Positions 8,803 through 18,998 of a DNA stretch of 64,000 nt are shown here, piece by piece. The notes beneath the pieces are model-generated. The model had not been told where the DNA came from. It did no database searches and worked only from the letters and a program-made list of their open reading frames with translations. Position 1 is the first letter of the stretch. Every line of letters begins with the position of its first letter. Made by a program: the position numbers and the translations under genes. The DNA is from Corynebacterium kroppenstedtii DSM 44385 (GTDB lineage Bacteria; Actinomycetota; Actinomycetes; Mycobacteriales; Mycobacteriaceae), in the NCBI RefSeq assembly GCF_000023145.1, contig NC_012704.1:1364001-1428000 (forward strand), read 5' to 3'.

Positions 8803-10463
8803 TCTGTTACGATTCCCAATCGTTCGGGCCAGTCGTCGCCCAGGGCTGCGTCCACAGCGTCGGCTAACCGATCGACCTGTTCAGCGCGAGCATCGTAGAA
8901 ACTCACGTCACCGGGGATGAACCCGGATAAGCCACAGGTCCGTGCAACATCACGGAGGAATTGGCGTCGGAAAGAGTCGACCTCTAACTGCCCGTGCCGG
9001 TGTGTGCCCCACACGGCTTCGTCATGTGCACCCTCGTAGCCTGCTGCACTGCTGACGTCGTTGCCTGAATTTGCATGTTCATCTGGGCCCACGTGATCGC
9101 CAGAACTCTCGTCACCTGGAAGTGGCCCGATCCACCCTGGGCAGTTTTGACGGACAACTCGACCGTGGTGGATCTCAAAGGCTGTACCGTGATTGGCCAG
9201 TGTTTTTTCGGGGAAAAACTCGATATCGATGTCCAAGAAATCCAGACCGGCGACGGGTTCAGAGTGGCCGGACTCGACGGGATCCGTAATGGAGTGGCAG
9301 AGCATCTGGAATCCGCCGCATATTCCTAAAATCGGCCGGCCGGCGCGGTAGCGTTCCTGAAGCTGAGGGCCAGCTGTTTTCGTCAACCACTCTAAGTCGT
9401 GGATCGTGGACTTCGACCCCGGAATGACCACTAGATCCGCCGATGCGATAGCCGCGGGAGAGGTGGTCCATTCCACATCAACGCCAGGCTCGCAGGACAG
9501 AGCTTCGATATCGGTGCTGTTAGAGACCCGCGGTAGGCGGACCGCGGCTACCCGTATGGTGTCGGTCCCGATAGGCGGAAGGCCGGGGCCCACTCGCCCA
9601 CTGGCACCCGATAGTGAGTCTTCAGCATCTATCCAGAGACCGTCGATGAATGGGATGACGCCGAGCGTCGGAACACCGGTTCGGCGTGTGACCTCGTCCA
9701 ATCCAGGCTGGAGGATGCCGACGTCACCGCGGAATTTGTTGACAATGAAACCTTGAAATCGGTCGCGGTCACTGGGGTCGAGAATGAAATAGGTTCCAAA
9801 AAAGTGCGCGAGCACACCGCCGCGATCGATATCGCCGACGAGGACGGCGGGAAGATCCGCAGCTTCTGCGAGCCCCATGTTCGCGATGTCGGTGTGGCGG
9901 AGGTTAATTTCTGCTGGTGAACCCGCCCCTTCACAGATGAGCACATCGTATTCGCGGCGGAGCGACTCCAACGCTTGAGCGCTGACCTCACGCAAGTGCG
10001 TGCGGTGTTCAATGTAATCCCGCGCGCCGACGGTGCCGGCTGCGACTCCGCGGAGGACTAGTTGGCTTCGACGGTCTGCCTCCGGTTTCAGCAGGACCGG
10101 GTTCATATCGACGCTGGGAGTCGCGCCTGCCGCGAAAGCTTGCAATGCCTGGGCTCGTCCGATTTCCCCAGCGACGAGACGTTGACCATCCCCGTGAGTG
10201 GAAGCCAGATGCGAGGCCGCTTCCCCACTCCCCGAGTTGCCCGCACCTGTTGAACAATCCGTCGCCAGCACGACGGCCGAATTATTCGACATGTTCTGCG
10301 CCTTGAAAGGCGCGACACGGTAACCCCGACGTGCCAATGACCGGCACATGCCAGCAACGACGACCGACTTGCCAGCGTCTGATGTACATCCGGTCACCAA
10401 CAGTGCCGGGGCTAAGGAAGACTCAGCCTTGTCGTACCCGGCCTTTTCATAGTCAGCATTCAT
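8799..10463 (-). CDS. cobQ: Cobyric acid synthase
   Basis: Amidates the b, d, e and g side chains of adenosylcobyrinic acid a,c-diamide using glutamine and ATP. The N-terminal BioD-like domain has the P-loop [11 protein letters not shown], and the C-terminal class I glutaminase domain has the nucleophile Cys in [11 protein letters not shown] and the catalytic His in [11 protein letters not shown]. The 554 residues exceed the usual 480-500; the excess is mainly a hydrophilic stretch of about 45 residues (Gly, Asp, Glu, His, Ser-rich) between the two catalytic motifs. Downstream of map by 33 bases on the same strand. It converges with the MFS gene, the two stop codons sharing one CTAG. Confidence 0.95.
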   Translation of the reverse strand: MNADYEKAGYDKAESSLAPALLVTGCTSDAGKSVVVAGMCRSLARRGYRVAPFKAQNMSNNSAVVLATDCSTGAGNSGSGEAASHLASTHGDGQRLVAGEIGRAQALQAFAAGATPSVDMNPVLLKPEADRRSQLVLRGVAAGTVGARDYIEHRTHLREVSAQALESLRREYDVLICEGAGSPAEINLRHTDIANMGLAEAADLPAVLVGDIDRGGVLAHFFGTYFILDPSDRDRFQGFIVNKFRGDVGILQPGLDEVTRRTGVPTLGVIPFIDGLWIDAEDSLSGASGRVGPGLPPIGTDTIRVAAVRLPRVSNSTDIEALSCEPGVDVEWTTSPAAIASADLVVIPGSKSTIHDLEWLTKTAGPQLQERYRAGRPILGICGGFQMLCHSITDPVESGHSEPVAGLDFLDIDIEFFPEKTLANHGTAFEIHHGRVVRQNCPGWIGPLPGDESSGDHVGPDEHANSGNDVSSAAGYEGAHDEAVWGTHRHGQLEVDSFRRQFLRDVARTCGLSGFIPGDVSFYDARAEQVDRLADAVDAALGDDWPERLGIVTD

Positions 10464-10496
10464 GGGTATTTAACTCGAACCACGCACGTTCGATTC

Positions 10497-11438
10497 TCAC
10501 GCTTCGTCGATGGAGAAGTCTGGCTGCGTCAAAATCTCAACGCCGTCCTCGGTCACGACGAGGGTGTGCTCAAACTGCGCAGTCCAGTTTCCTGGTTGCG
10601 TCAGCTGGACGGTCCAATCGTCATCCCACACGCGGTAATCGAGGTTCTCCGTTTGCGTAATCATGGGTTCGATGGTGAAGGTCATGCCCGGTTCCATGAT
10701 GTCATCCGGCCATGAAGCGTCGTAATGCAAAATGACAAGCCCATTGTGGAATGTGGTTCCAATACCGTGACCAGTGAAATCACGCACTACGCCATACCCG
10801 AAACGGCGGGCATAGGACTCAATCACACGGCCAATCATGTTCACAGGCCGGCCCGGTTTACACGCTTTGATGGCCCGGTACATGCTTTCTTCTGTGACTT
10901 TGACCAGCTTTTTGTGCTCTTCAGAGACGTTTCCAGCCAGGAACGTTGCGTTGGTGTCACCATGAACCCCATTTTTGAACGCCGTGACATCAATATTCAC
11001 AATGTCACCGTCCTGCACGACGGTGGTGTCCGGAATCCCGTGGCACACGATCTCATTGAGGCTGATGCAACTAGCTTTCGGGTAGCCGCGGTAATGCAGG
11101 CAGGACGGGTAAGCATCGTGCTCAATGAAGTAATCGTGAACGATCCGATCCAGCTCATCCGTCGTCACTCCCGGTTGAACTGCTTCCCCCGCCTTCTGTA
11201 AGGCATTTGCCGCGATGACGCTCACTTCGCGCATCCGCTCAATGTTTTCGGGAGTCTGAACGAGGGGTTCCCCGATCCCCTCTTGAGGCTCTTTACCACT
11301 GTTAACGTATTCAGGACGCGGGATATGGGCCGGGACATGGCGGATAGGAGTGGCATGTCCGGGCTTGAGTGGCGCACGGTCACCGCCGTGACGCTGTGAC
11401 TCCGATGTGTGAGATTTCTTTGCTGAACCGTTAATCAT
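10497..11438 (-). CDS. map: Methionine aminopeptidase, type I
   Basis: Removes the initiator Met from nascent proteins, needing two divalent metal ions. Ligands are visible in order: [19 protein letters not shown] (two Asp), the His in [15 protein letters not shown] (Glu) and QFEHTLVV (Glu). About 40 extra N-terminal residues resemble the extended actinobacterial MapB form. I chose the ATG at 11438 (protein MINGSAKK); a GTG at 11486 in the same frame would add 16 residues and neither has a strong ribosome-binding site. Lies between the penicillin-binding lipoprotein and cobQ, all on the minus strand. Confidence 0.95.
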   Translation of the reverse strand: MINGSAKKSHTSESQRHGGDRAPLKPGHATPIRHVPAHIPRPEYVNSGKEPQEGIGEPLVQTPENIERMREVSVIAANALQKAGEAVQPGVTTDELDRIVHDYFIEHDAYPSCLHYRGYPKASCISLNEIVCHGIPDTTVVQDGDIVNIDVTAFKNGVHGDTNATFLAGNVSEEHKKLVKVTEESMYRAIKACKPGRPVNMIGRVIESYARRFGYGVVRDFTGHGIGTTFHNGLVILHYDASWPDDIMEPGMTFTIEPMITQTENLDYRVWDDDWTVQLTQPGNWTAQFEHTLVVTEDGVEILTQPDFSIDEA

Positions 11439-11552
11439 GACCACATGGTAGCGCGGTCCATTAACGACGCCGATGCGGGCGACCACTTACGCTCAGTGGG
11501 GCCGACCGCGTGCGCTCGTCGTCGGCAGCTTAAGTGCGAGCCAGCCAGCGTA

Positions 11553-13430
11553 TTATTCGTCGCCACCCAAGTTCTGGAAAAAGGATTGGGTGATGGCAAC
11601 CGAGTGTTCCGACCCGCCACCCATGGGGATCAGAGTAGCGAAGGCAAGGTCTCCCCGATAACCGGCGAACCACGCGTGTGACCCATCGGAGACTTCCGCT
11701 TCACCGGTCTTACCGAAAACATCGCCCTCACCTGCGATAGCACGAGCAGTACCCGAGGTCACAACAGCTCGCATCATCCCGCGCAGCTTGTCGATGGTGG
11801 GGGGATCAATCGTCGGCACATTGGTATTCTTGACCGTCGTTTTGTGGGATTCAATCAAGGTAGGAGTCGGAGTTTTCCCCGCTGCAGCTGTGGCAGCAAC
11901 AAGAGCCATACCGAACGGGCTAGCCAAGTCTTTACCCTGGCCAAAGCCACCTTCCACACGATCCACGAGCTCATCGGCCTGTGGCACTTGACCTGTCAGC
12001 GTGTCCAACCCGTCAATCTTGTAGTCCTGCCCGATGCCGAACTGTTGGGCAGTAGATTTCAGCTCCCCCGGCTTCAGCTTGCTGGACACGTCCGCAAATG
12101 TGGTGTTGCACGATTGCGCAAACGCCTTGGTCAAAGAAACATTGCCCAAGCTGAAATCGTTGTAATTGTGCACAACGCGGCTTCCAATTTCCATGGTGCC
12201 CGGGCACGGCACGGTGGAATCGGGCGTGACCAACCCGTGTTGCATTCCCGCCGTTGCCGTCACCATCTTGAACGTTGATCCGGGTGGGAACAACCCCGTC
12301 AGAGCCAGATCGCCCTTTTTATCGGCATTAGCCGTCTGAGCAACCGCGAGGACCTCACCCGTCGACGGGCGAATCACGACCATCATCGCTTCGGTATCCG
12401 CACGGGTATCCACCGCTTTTTGCGCAGCGTCCTGCACCTTCTTGCTCAAACTGATCTTGACCGACTGGGCAGGCGTTGGTTGCTGCTCTTCCAGGCTCTT
12501 AATGACAGCCCCATTGGGGTTCACAGAGGCCACTTGCCAGCCATTTTTCCCATCGAGTTCGTCATTCACTATCGACGACACCCTGCTCAGAATGTCAGGG
12601 GCGAAGTTCGGGTCGGGGCGGACCAGGGCAGGCTCCACGTTGAGAGTGACTCCATCCACGCCTTTGAGTGCATTAACGACGTCGTGCGCACGTGAAGGCA
12701 CCATCGCGACGGAGTAATCGCCATTGACGTTTTTCACGGATTGGTGGACAGCGGAGGCGTCAATCGTCGGAACTCCCGCGTCCGCCCCGTGGCCGTCATT
12801 GAGGATGGATGCGACATGATTAATAGTCGCCGAGTCATGCTTATTAAGAAGCACGCGGAATTGGGTTCCCGGTTCGAGCAGGACCTGGTCATCCGACCCA
12901 ATAACGGGTGCACGATCCGCCTGGAGCGCCCGAAGCTCTAAATGCTGGTCGGAGCCCAGATCGGGGTGAATAACCGCTGGCTTCCACCGCACTTTCCACG
13001 CCTGGTTCGTCTTAGCAAACGTGGCTTTGGCGTCGTATGAGAGTGAACGGTCCTTCGGCAAGGTCCAGTCATAGTGATACGTGGCGACGGACACATCACC
13101 GGACGAGGAGAAATCTTTCAGGCTGACTTTAAGGTCCTGCGCCTGCAGTCCCTTCCAGGAGTCCGTAATGCTTGCCTCTGCTGCCGACTTATTGTCCGTT
13201 GCATCGGCCGCTTTATCGGCGTGGTCGATCGGCTGATCGTTATTGGCATCGCCGTTTTCATCTTGCGACGAGGCCATCGCGCTGAGCTGCTTGGCGAAGT
13301 CAGTTGCCGCTTCCCGCGCTCCAGCTGGTTTTGGTGTACACGCGCTCAACGTCGCCAAAACGGTGACCGAAGCCACTGCCAGGATCTTCTTTCCGCCATG
13401 ACCGTACCGACGAAGCCTCACGCGCTGCAT
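11553..13430 (-). CDS. Penicillin-binding lipoprotein (transpeptidase)
   Basis: Class B-like D,D-transpeptidase acting on peptidoglycan outside the membrane. A lipoprotein signal ends in LSAC (lipidated Cys31). Then comes an NTF2-like N-terminal domain (about 35-150), a linker/dimerisation region, and a penicillin-binding domain with STFK (Ser near 385), SCN (near 439) and KTG (near 571). Equivalent to the M. tuberculosis PBP-lipo gene (Rv2864c) in the same neighbourhood. Follows rip1 by 66 bases. Such PBPs affect beta-lactam tolerance in mycobacteria; here that is inference only. Confidence 0.92.
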   Translation of the reverse strand: MQRVRLRRYGHGGKKILAVASVTVLATLSACTPKPAGAREAATDFAKQLSAMASSQDENGDANNDQPIDHADKAADATDNKSAAEASITDSWKGLQAQDLKVSLKDFSSSGDVSVATYHYDWTLPKDRSLSYDAKATFAKTNQAWKVRWKPAVIHPDLGSDQHLELRALQADRAPVIGSDDQVLLEPGTQFRVLLNKHDSATINHVASILNDGHGADAGVPTIDASAVHQSVKNVNGDYSVAMVPSRAHDVVNALKGVDGVTLNVEPALVRPDPNFAPDILSRVSSIVNDELDGKNGWQVASVNPNGAVIKSLEEQQPTPAQSVKISLSKKVQDAAQKAVDTRADTEAMMVVIRPSTGEVLAVAQTANADKKGDLALTGLFPPGSTFKMVTATAGMQHGLVTPDSTVPCPGTMEIGSRVVHNYNDFSLGNVSLTKAFAQSCNTTFADVSSKLKPGELKSTAQQFGIGQDYKIDGLDTLTGQVPQADELVDRVEGGFGQGKDLASPFGMALVAATAAAGKTPTPTLIESHKTTVKNTNVPTIDPPTIDKLRGMMRAVVTSGTARAIAGEGDVFGKTGEAEVSDGSHAWFAGYRGDLAFATLIPMGGGSEHSVAITQSFFQNLGGDE

Positions 13431-13496
13431 GGTACGAAACCTAGCAGCGTTCAGCGTTCTCTAGGCTCCGACCCGCCGACGTTTCCCCACCGGGTC

Positions 13497-14783
13497 TTAG
13501 CCGAAGAGTCTGATGGGGTTCACAACGTCCGCCACAATGACCAGCGCACCGAAACCGAATAAGAGGACAAAGACGGCAACGGTCAGCGGCATCAATTTGG
13601 TGTAATCGGCGGGCCCTAGTGGCGCTAAGCCACGGAGCCGTCGCACCATGTCGCGGAGCTTCTCCCAAATCGTGACGGCCACGTGCCCACCATCGAGCGG
13701 TGGCAAGGGAACGAGGTTAAACAAGGCGAGGAAAAAGTTGAGGCTAGCCAGGAGAAGGAAGAAGGACGACCACTGATCGTGTTTGACCAAGTCGCCACCT
13801 GCCACCGAGGCTCCAACAACGCTCATTGGTGAGCTCTCGCTGCGCTCACCACCGCCGATCGACCGGACAACTCCCGGAACAGATGCCGGCAGTTTCGCCA
13901 AACCAACGACCGATTGGCCGATCATGTAACCGGAATAGTGCAAGGAGCCCGGGATAGCGGACAGCGCGTTGTAGTGCGAATACATATTGTTGGGACGCTC
14001 CCAGGTCATCCCGATAGCACCGACAGTCACCGTCTTGCCCTGCGTGGTCTCCCGCTGAACACGCTGGATAGTGACATCAACCGTTCGTGTTTCACCGTTT
14101 CGCTCGACAACGACGGGGACGGTGGGGTCGTGGTCGTCATCCGCGTGGTCACGTCCGATCTTTTGGACGACGTCGCCCATCGTCGTGAAGTCCGGGGTGT
14201 CGTGACCATCAACCTTGACGATCGTATCGCCCTGGCGGATTCCAGCCTTCCCCGCGGGCCCGGGACCGCTACAGTCAGGCGTCGACGAATCGTCGGACGA
14301 ACTATTCGCGGATGCCGATTGCGGAACACACTGCGTAGAACCAACTTTTGCCGACAAATCGACGTTCGGATTGGGAAGTCCCCACGCAACGGCAACGAAG
14401 TACATCACGACGACGCCGATCAACAAGTTCATCATGATGCCCCCCAACAGCACGATGAGACGCTGCCACACGGGCCGTTTGACCATGGAAAATGGCTCAT
14501 CCTCTGGGGCGACCTCATCGATCGCTGTCATTCCGGCGATATCGCAAAATCCACCAAAGGGGACAGCTTTGAGGCCATATTCCGTCATGAGGGGACGCCC
14601 CGCCGCTGCCGACGTCTTCTTCTCTCTCCGTCGGAAAGAAAAGAGCGTCGGCCCAAAACCAATAAAGTAACGACGCACGCGCATCCCGCAGGCGCGTGCA
14701 GAGACCATGTGGCCACATTCATGCAGCGCGATGGTCAGAACGATCCCCAAGGCGAATAAAACAAGCCCCACGATGAAACTCAT
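13497..14783 (-). CDS. rip1: Site-2 intramembrane zinc metalloprotease
   Basis: RseP/Rip1-type protease that cleaves anti-sigma factors or other substrates inside the membrane. An N-terminal membrane segment holds HECGH, a PDZ domain sits mid-protein (PAGKAGIRQGDTIVKVDG), and the C-terminal metal-binding NLVPLPPLDGGH lies in another membrane segment. The PDZ is preceded by a Ser/Asp-rich insertion with two Cys. I chose the ATG at 14783 (MSFIVGLV) because homologues begin there and TAGGGTTGG precedes it; a GTG at 14837 is the longest alternative. In Mycobacterium and C. glutamicum, ispG and dxr flank this gene. Both are missing here. Confidence 0.94.
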   Translation of the reverse strand: MSFIVGLVLFALGIVLTIALHECGHMVSARACGMRVRRYFIGFGPTLFSFRRREKKTSAAAGRPLMTEYGLKAVPFGGFCDIAGMTAIDEVAPEDEPFSMVKRPVWQRLIVLLGGIMMNLLIGVVVMYFVAVAWGLPNPNVDLSAKVGSTQCVPQSASANSSSDDSSTPDCSGPGPAGKAGIRQGDTIVKVDGHDTPDFTTMGDVVQKIGRDHADDDHDPTVPVVVERNGETRTVDVTIQRVQRETTQGKTVTVGAIGMTWERPNNMYSHYNALSAIPGSLHYSGYMIGQSVVGLAKLPASVPGVVRSIGGGERSESSPMSVVGASVAGGDLVKHDQWSSFFLLLASLNFFLALFNLVPLPPLDGGHVAVTIWEKLRDMVRRLRGLAPLGPADYTKLMPLTVAVFVLLFGFGALVIVADVVNPIRLFG

Positions 14784-15050
14784 GAGGGCCAACCCTACCG
14801 CGTTCCATAAGAGAACGCTGCTACGCGCAGACCACACCGGTTTTTCACAGAATCACCACCAACAGGGTGTATTGGTCATGGTCGACGCGCTACCCCACTA
14901 TGGCTGAGAATTAATTTGGGGTAATGTAAACGACAGCAGTGTGACTGAAACGTCGACAATAAATACCCCACTGGTCCCGCGGAATCGCACCGGACACATA
15001 CATCAGACGTGGATCGTCACTGTTCCGGCAGAGATAGAGGAGAGGTTCTC

Positions 15051-15467
15051 GTGTCTGAGACGAATGAGAAAGTGTACGACGGCGTATCAACCAAGGACGA
15101 GCCATCCGCATACTGGGGTTGGCATGATCTAGGCCGGCGTCCGGTTATTATCTCCGGCATCGTTGGTGGTCTTTTCCTCTTGTTCATGCTCATCGGTAAC
15201 CACAAGGGCCATGTCGAAGATATTTTCCTCATCGCGACCGCTGCCCTGTGCTTCATTGGAGCATTGCTGATCGCTCTGCGTCCTAAGCTCAACCAGGTTC
15301 GGACCGTGACCGCTCGCAATAAGCCGGCCGACTACGTTGAGCGCGACTGGGCTGCTGACCAGCTCAACCTCCGCGGAGCATATTCCAATCTTTCCGACTC
15401 GCAGTTGCGTTCCTTCAACATTGATCCGGCGACGGTGAAGGGTCAGCGCGCTGTCCAGGGGAACTAA
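15051..15467 (+). CDS. DUF2631 membrane protein
   Basis: Conserved actinobacterial membrane protein of unknown function (138 residues). The N-terminus carries the family's DEPSAYWGWHDLGRRP stretch, followed by two membrane helices (about 32-50 and 60-80) and a cytosolic tail with a DLNLRGAY-like segment. The GTG at 15051 is preceded by AGGAGAGG at ideal spacing, so I prefer it to an upstream ATG at 15009. Divergent from rip1; the gap 14784-15050 should hold both promoters, but I see no clear boxes. Confidence 0.85.
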   Translation: MSETNEKVYDGVSTKDEPSAYWGWHDLGRRPVIISGIVGGLFLLFMLIGNHKGHVEDIFLIATAALCFIGALLIALRPKLNQVRTVTARNKPADYVERDWAADQLNLRGAYSNLSDSQLRSFNIDPATVKGQRAVQGN

Positions 15468-15484
15468 CTGATACGAGATTAGTT

Positions 15485-15535
15485 GCTGGGCCTTTTGTCC
15501 TGGCCGCTACCCCGGCCCCGGCCCCCTGGCCCAGC
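15485..15535. terminator. Bidirectional terminator between DUF2631 and rlmN
   Basis: GCTGGGCC (15485-15492) and GGCCCAGC (15528-15535) are perfect inverted repeats flanking a GC-rich stretch that can pair further. It lies between two convergent genes, 18 bases after one stop and next to the other. Confidence 0.5.
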
Positions 15536-15536
15536 T

Positions 15537-16721
15537 TTACGCAGTCTTTTCTTCCGCAGCTAGCTGTCCGCAGGCTGCGGCAATTTCTTGTCCACGGGTA
15601 TCACGAACGGTGCACTCAACACCTTGTGTTTTCACCCTGCGGACAAATTCTTCTTGTTGCTGTTTCGTCGACGCATCCCAAATAGACCCCGGCGTCGGGT
15701 TCAACGGAATCACATTCACGTGAACCTTGGAGTGAAGCGCCTTTTTCAGCTTCTTACCTAAGAGGTCCGCACGCCACCCTTGGTCATTGACGTCACGGAT
15801 GAGCGCGTACTCGATAGAAACACGACGCCCAGACCGATCCGCATAATACGCAGCGGCATCCAAGACCTCTTCCACGGACCATCTATTGTTCACGGGGACG
15901 AGGCTATCGCGGAGCTCATCATCAGGAGTGTGCAACGACACTGCTAGCGTGACCGAGAGGCCTTCGTCGGCAAACCGGCGTATTGCTGGCGCGAGTCCTA
16001 CCGACGACACCGTCACGTTGCGCTGAGACAAACCGAATCCGCGTGGCGACGGATCAGTAATCTGCCGAACGGCGCTGACGACGCGCTTGTAGTTCGCCAG
16101 AGGCTCGCCCATTCCCATAAAGACGACGTTGGACAGGCGGCCTTTGCCACCAGCAACGTCACCCCTGCTCATCGCGGCTGCGGCGGCGCGGACTTGGTCC
16201 ACGATCTCCCCCGTCGACAGGTTACGATGCAAGCCGCCTTGGCCAGTTGCGCAGAACGGGCAGGCCATGCCACACCCCGCTTGGGAGGAAATACACAACG
16301 TGGCTCGGCCCGGGTACCGCATCAAAACCGACTCGAGCAAAGTGCCGTCGTGAAGCTTCCACAATGTCTTCCTGGTCATGCCCTGGTCACACGAGATATT
16401 GCGGACCTCAGTCATGAGCTCGGGGAAAAGAGCTTTCTGAACCGGCTCACGCGCAGCAGCCGGTAAGTCCGTCATGGTCTCAGGGGATGCCTCAAATCGG
16501 CCGTAATAGTGGCGGGCCAATTGGTTCGCGCGAAACGCTGGCAGCCCCAAGTCCTTCACGGCCTGCTTCTGCTCATCCACCGTCAGATCCGCAAAATGTG
16601 TTGGAGGTTTTCCGCGACGCGGAGCGGCGAACTTCAGCTGGGCTTTGTTATCAGCTCGATTGAGGGATTCGACGGGCTTAAGACCCAAGTCGTTGTGTGT
16701 TTCTGTATGTGTTTCCGTCAT
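15537..16721 (-). CDS. rlmN: 23S rRNA (A2503-C2)/tRNA (A37-C2) methyltransferase
   Basis: Radical SAM enzyme that methylates C2 of adenine 2503 in 23S rRNA and A37 in some tRNAs. The cluster-binding cysteines are C150, C154 and C157 in [18 protein letters not shown] (SAM contact) and a C-terminal [16 protein letters not shown] with the catalytic Cys follow. Full family length (394 residues). Monocistronic; converges with the DUF2631 gene. Confidence 0.96.
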   Translation of the reverse strand: MTETHTETHNDLGLKPVESLNRADNKAQLKFAAPRRGKPPTHFADLTVDEQKQAVKDLGLPAFRANQLARHYYGRFEASPETMTDLPAAAREPVQKALFPELMTEVRNISCDQGMTRKTLWKLHDGTLLESVLMRYPGRATLCISSQAGCGMACPFCATGQGGLHRNLSTGEIVDQVRAAAAAMSRGDVAGGKGRLSNVVFMGMGEPLANYKRVVSAVRQITDPSPRGFGLSQRNVTVSSVGLAPAIRRFADEGLSVTLAVSLHTPDDELRDSLVPVNNRWSVEEVLDAAAYYADRSGRRVSIEYALIRDVNDQGWRADLLGKKLKKALHSKVHVNVIPLNPTPGSIWDASTKQQQEEFVRRVKTQGVECTVRDTRGQEIAAACGQLAAEEKTA

Positions 16722-16836
16722 TACTTATATTCTGCCTACGATGCGAGAGGATAATCCAATCACAGCCCACCGGTGAGTGCGACGGGATGTCTGCGAACCG
16801 ACGTGCTGGTGGATGTTGAGGTATTGTTACGGAGCA

Positions 16837-17406
16837 ATGAGTACATCACCAAAATCTAAGGACAACAAATCGACTCGGGCCGATAATGCGGTGGGTCGCC
16901 CCCGCATGGACGGTAAAAGCGACACCGAGGCACGCACACCGAGCGTCGTTAGACCAACCCCTGAGGGTGAGCGGAAGAAGGCCGAGCGCCAACAGAATGA
17001 AGAAGCTGCACAGAACCAAGATGCGCAGCACGCTGAGCGGGCCACGGGTAGCTCCTCTCCTGCTGGTTCCTCCGATGATGAGCCGCGTACGGAGCGTCGT
17101 CGTGTGAATCGGGAGGGAACTGACACCAATGCTGGCCCGATGAAGAATAAGACTGACGTTCAGGGCTCCGTTGCGGGAAGCACATGGGTGGCACTGAGTG
17201 TCGGAATTGCTCTGTTAGTGCTTCTTCTTATTTTCATTATCCAGAATATGGAATCTGTCACGTTGACAGTCTTTTTCTGGACGGTGTCGTTCCCCGCGGG
17301 TGTCGGGTTCCTCCTCGCCGCGATTATTGGAGCTGTCATTATGCTCTCTGTTGGGTCCGTTCGGATGTTTCAGTTACGTCGGCAGATCCACCAACAGAGA
17401 AAATAA
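16837..17406 (+). CDS. LapA-domain membrane protein
   Basis: A hydrophilic, charged N-terminal half (about 110 residues) precedes two membrane helices: WVALSVGIALLVLLLIFIIQ and a second of similar length after FFWTVSFPAG. This is the DUF1049/LapA layout, with the family signature IQNMESVTLTVFFW between the helices. In other bacteria LapA proteins act in lipopolysaccharide assembly; in actinobacteria the role is unknown. The ATG at 16837 follows GGAG; the frame is open to 16777 but without a better start. Divergent from rlmN, convergent with cdsA. Confidence 0.8.
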   Translation: MSTSPKSKDNKSTRADNAVGRPRMDGKSDTEARTPSVVRPTPEGERKKAERQQNEEAAQNQDAQHAERATGSSSPAGSSDDEPRTERRRVNREGTDTNAGPMKNKTDVQGSVAGSTWVALSVGIALLVLLLIFIIQNMESVTLTVFFWTVSFPAGVGFLLAAIIGAVIMLSVGSVRMFQLRRQIHQQRK

Positions 17407-17426
17407 GAGAACACAGCGCGGACCGG

Positions 17427-18305
17427 TCACATTTGGAGAACAGTCGCGATGATCCAGGTCATCGCTGCCGCGGGAAGCAGACTATCCAACCGGTCCATGA
17501 GCCCACCATGCTCGGGAAGAAGCGTGCCCATATCTTTAATTCCCAGGTCTCGTTTGAATTGGGACTCAACGAGATCCCCGAGCGTGGCGGCACAAGCAAG
17601 AAATACGCCGACCACAATGCCCTCCCAGGGGGCTCGGTGAAGTAACAGCCAGGTGGTTATTACCCCAACAATCGCCGCAAATACGAGGGAACCTGCGAAT
17701 CCTTCCCACGATTTCTTCGGGCTGACGGCCGGTGCAAGCGGGTGCTTACCGAAGAACACACCGGCCGTAAAACCACCCACATCGTTGGCAACAACGCACA
17801 AGATGAATGTCGCAATGAGGGCCCATCCCCGAAGACTTCCCTCGTTAAACAGGGTGAGATGTGCGGCAGCCGTTCCACATAGCGAAATCCACGTCAGAAC
17901 AAAGACCGCCACTGACATGTCGCGAAGGTAATTCGTCGGTGCGTGGTGGGTTCCCCGATGGAATAGTCGGGTGATCATGATCGCGCCGACGGACACGATA
18001 TAGCCCATCAGCATGCCCCTAGCCCCCCACGGCAAGGACAACCACAGTATCAGCTGCCCACCAGCCAGCATGGTCAGGACCGGGACGTCGTACTCATGCT
18101 CCTTGAGGCGACGGGACACCTCGAGGGTTGCTAGCGGAATGATGACAGCTAACAGCGGGTACCACGCGTGCGGAATAATGAGGCATCCGATGATTAAGGC
18201 CCCGAGTAGAACGCCAACAATGATGGCGACGGGGACATTACGCCCTGCCTTGTTGCGTGGGCGCGGCAGAGAACTGCCGTCGGAACCGCGCTCACTTACC
18301 TTCAT
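17427..18305 (-). CDS. cdsA: Phosphatidate cytidylyltransferase
   Basis: Makes CDP-diacylglycerol from phosphatidic acid and CTP at the membrane, feeding phosphatidylinositol, cardiolipin and related lipids. Eight or so hydrophobic segments, with the C-terminal family signature around KDMGTLLPEHGGLMDRLDSLL. The SPKKSWEGFAGSL stretch is the other CdsA hallmark. 33 bases downstream of frr and likely cotranscribed with pyrH and frr, as in most actinobacteria. Confidence 0.96.
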   Translation of the reverse strand: MKVSERGSDGSSLPRPRNKAGRNVPVAIIVGVLLGALIIGCLIIPHAWYPLLAVIIPLATLEVSRRLKEHEYDVPVLTMLAGGQLILWLSLPWGARGMLMGYIVSVGAIMITRLFHRGTHHAPTNYLRDMSVAVFVLTWISLCGTAAAHLTLFNEGSLRGWALIATFILCVVANDVGGFTAGVFFGKHPLAPAVSPKKSWEGFAGSLVFAAIVGVITTWLLLHRAPWEGIVVGVFLACAATLGDLVESQFKRDLGIKDMGTLLPEHGGLMDRLDSLLPAAAMTWIIATVLQM

Positions 18306-18338
18306 CAGCTATCCCCGAGCTTTCTGTTGCAAGCTACC

Positions 18339-18896
18339 CTAGACTTCCATTAATTCTTTTTCTTTAGCCTCAATGAGCTTGTCCACCTGGGACACATACT
18401 CGTGGGTGGTCTTGTCCAGTTCCTTCTCCGCGGCCTGGACCTCATCTTCGCCGGCTTCGCCGTCTTTTTGGATCCGCTTGAGCTCGTCCATTCCCTTACG
18501 GCGAATGTTACGGATCGCGATGCGCGCGTCCTCCCCCTTGCTCTTTGCGAGCCGGACCATCTCTTTACGACGCTCCTCGGTCAGCTGCGGCACGGTGACA
18601 CGCAAAACTTGACCGTCGTTAGTCGGGTTGACGCCCAGATCCGAATTGCGAATAGCGTTCTCGATGGCGTTCATAATGCTGGGCTCGTAAGGCTTGATCA
18701 GCAGCATTCGTGGTTCTGGGACGCTGATTGTTGCCATCTGCGTAATCGGCGTCATCACCCCGTAATATTCGGCTTGAACTCCGTTAAACATCGACGGGTT
18801 CGCGCGGCCGGTGCGAATCGTCGTGAGGTCTTCACGAGCGTATTCCACCGACTGGGTCATACGTTCTTCGCTCTCTAGCAGTGTGTCATCAATCAT
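18339..18896 (-). CDS. frr: Ribosome recycling factor
   Basis: Splits the post-termination ribosome together with EF-G. All 185 residues align with the family by eye: [21 protein letters not shown] near the start, [48 protein letters not shown] (read in parts) in the middle, and a helical C-terminus ending in [15 protein letters not shown]. Follows pyrH by about 100 bases on the same strand. Confidence 0.98.
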   Translation of the reverse strand: MIDDTLLESEERMTQSVEYAREDLTTIRTGRANPSMFNGVQAEYYGVMTPITQMATISVPEPRMLLIKPYEPSIMNAIENAIRNSDLGVNPTNDGQVLRVTVPQLTEERRKEMVRLAKSKGEDARIAIRNIRRKGMDELKRIQKDGEAGEDEVQAAEKELDKTTHEYVSQVDKLIEAKEKELMEV

Positions 18897-18998
18897 GGTG
18901 TGTACCTCACAGTGTGTTGTAATAAGCGCGACGTCATGGGCACGCGGGTTTCATGCCGTCGCCTCATCGGCCATGGCGTCTAGCAAACGATGGCTGTA

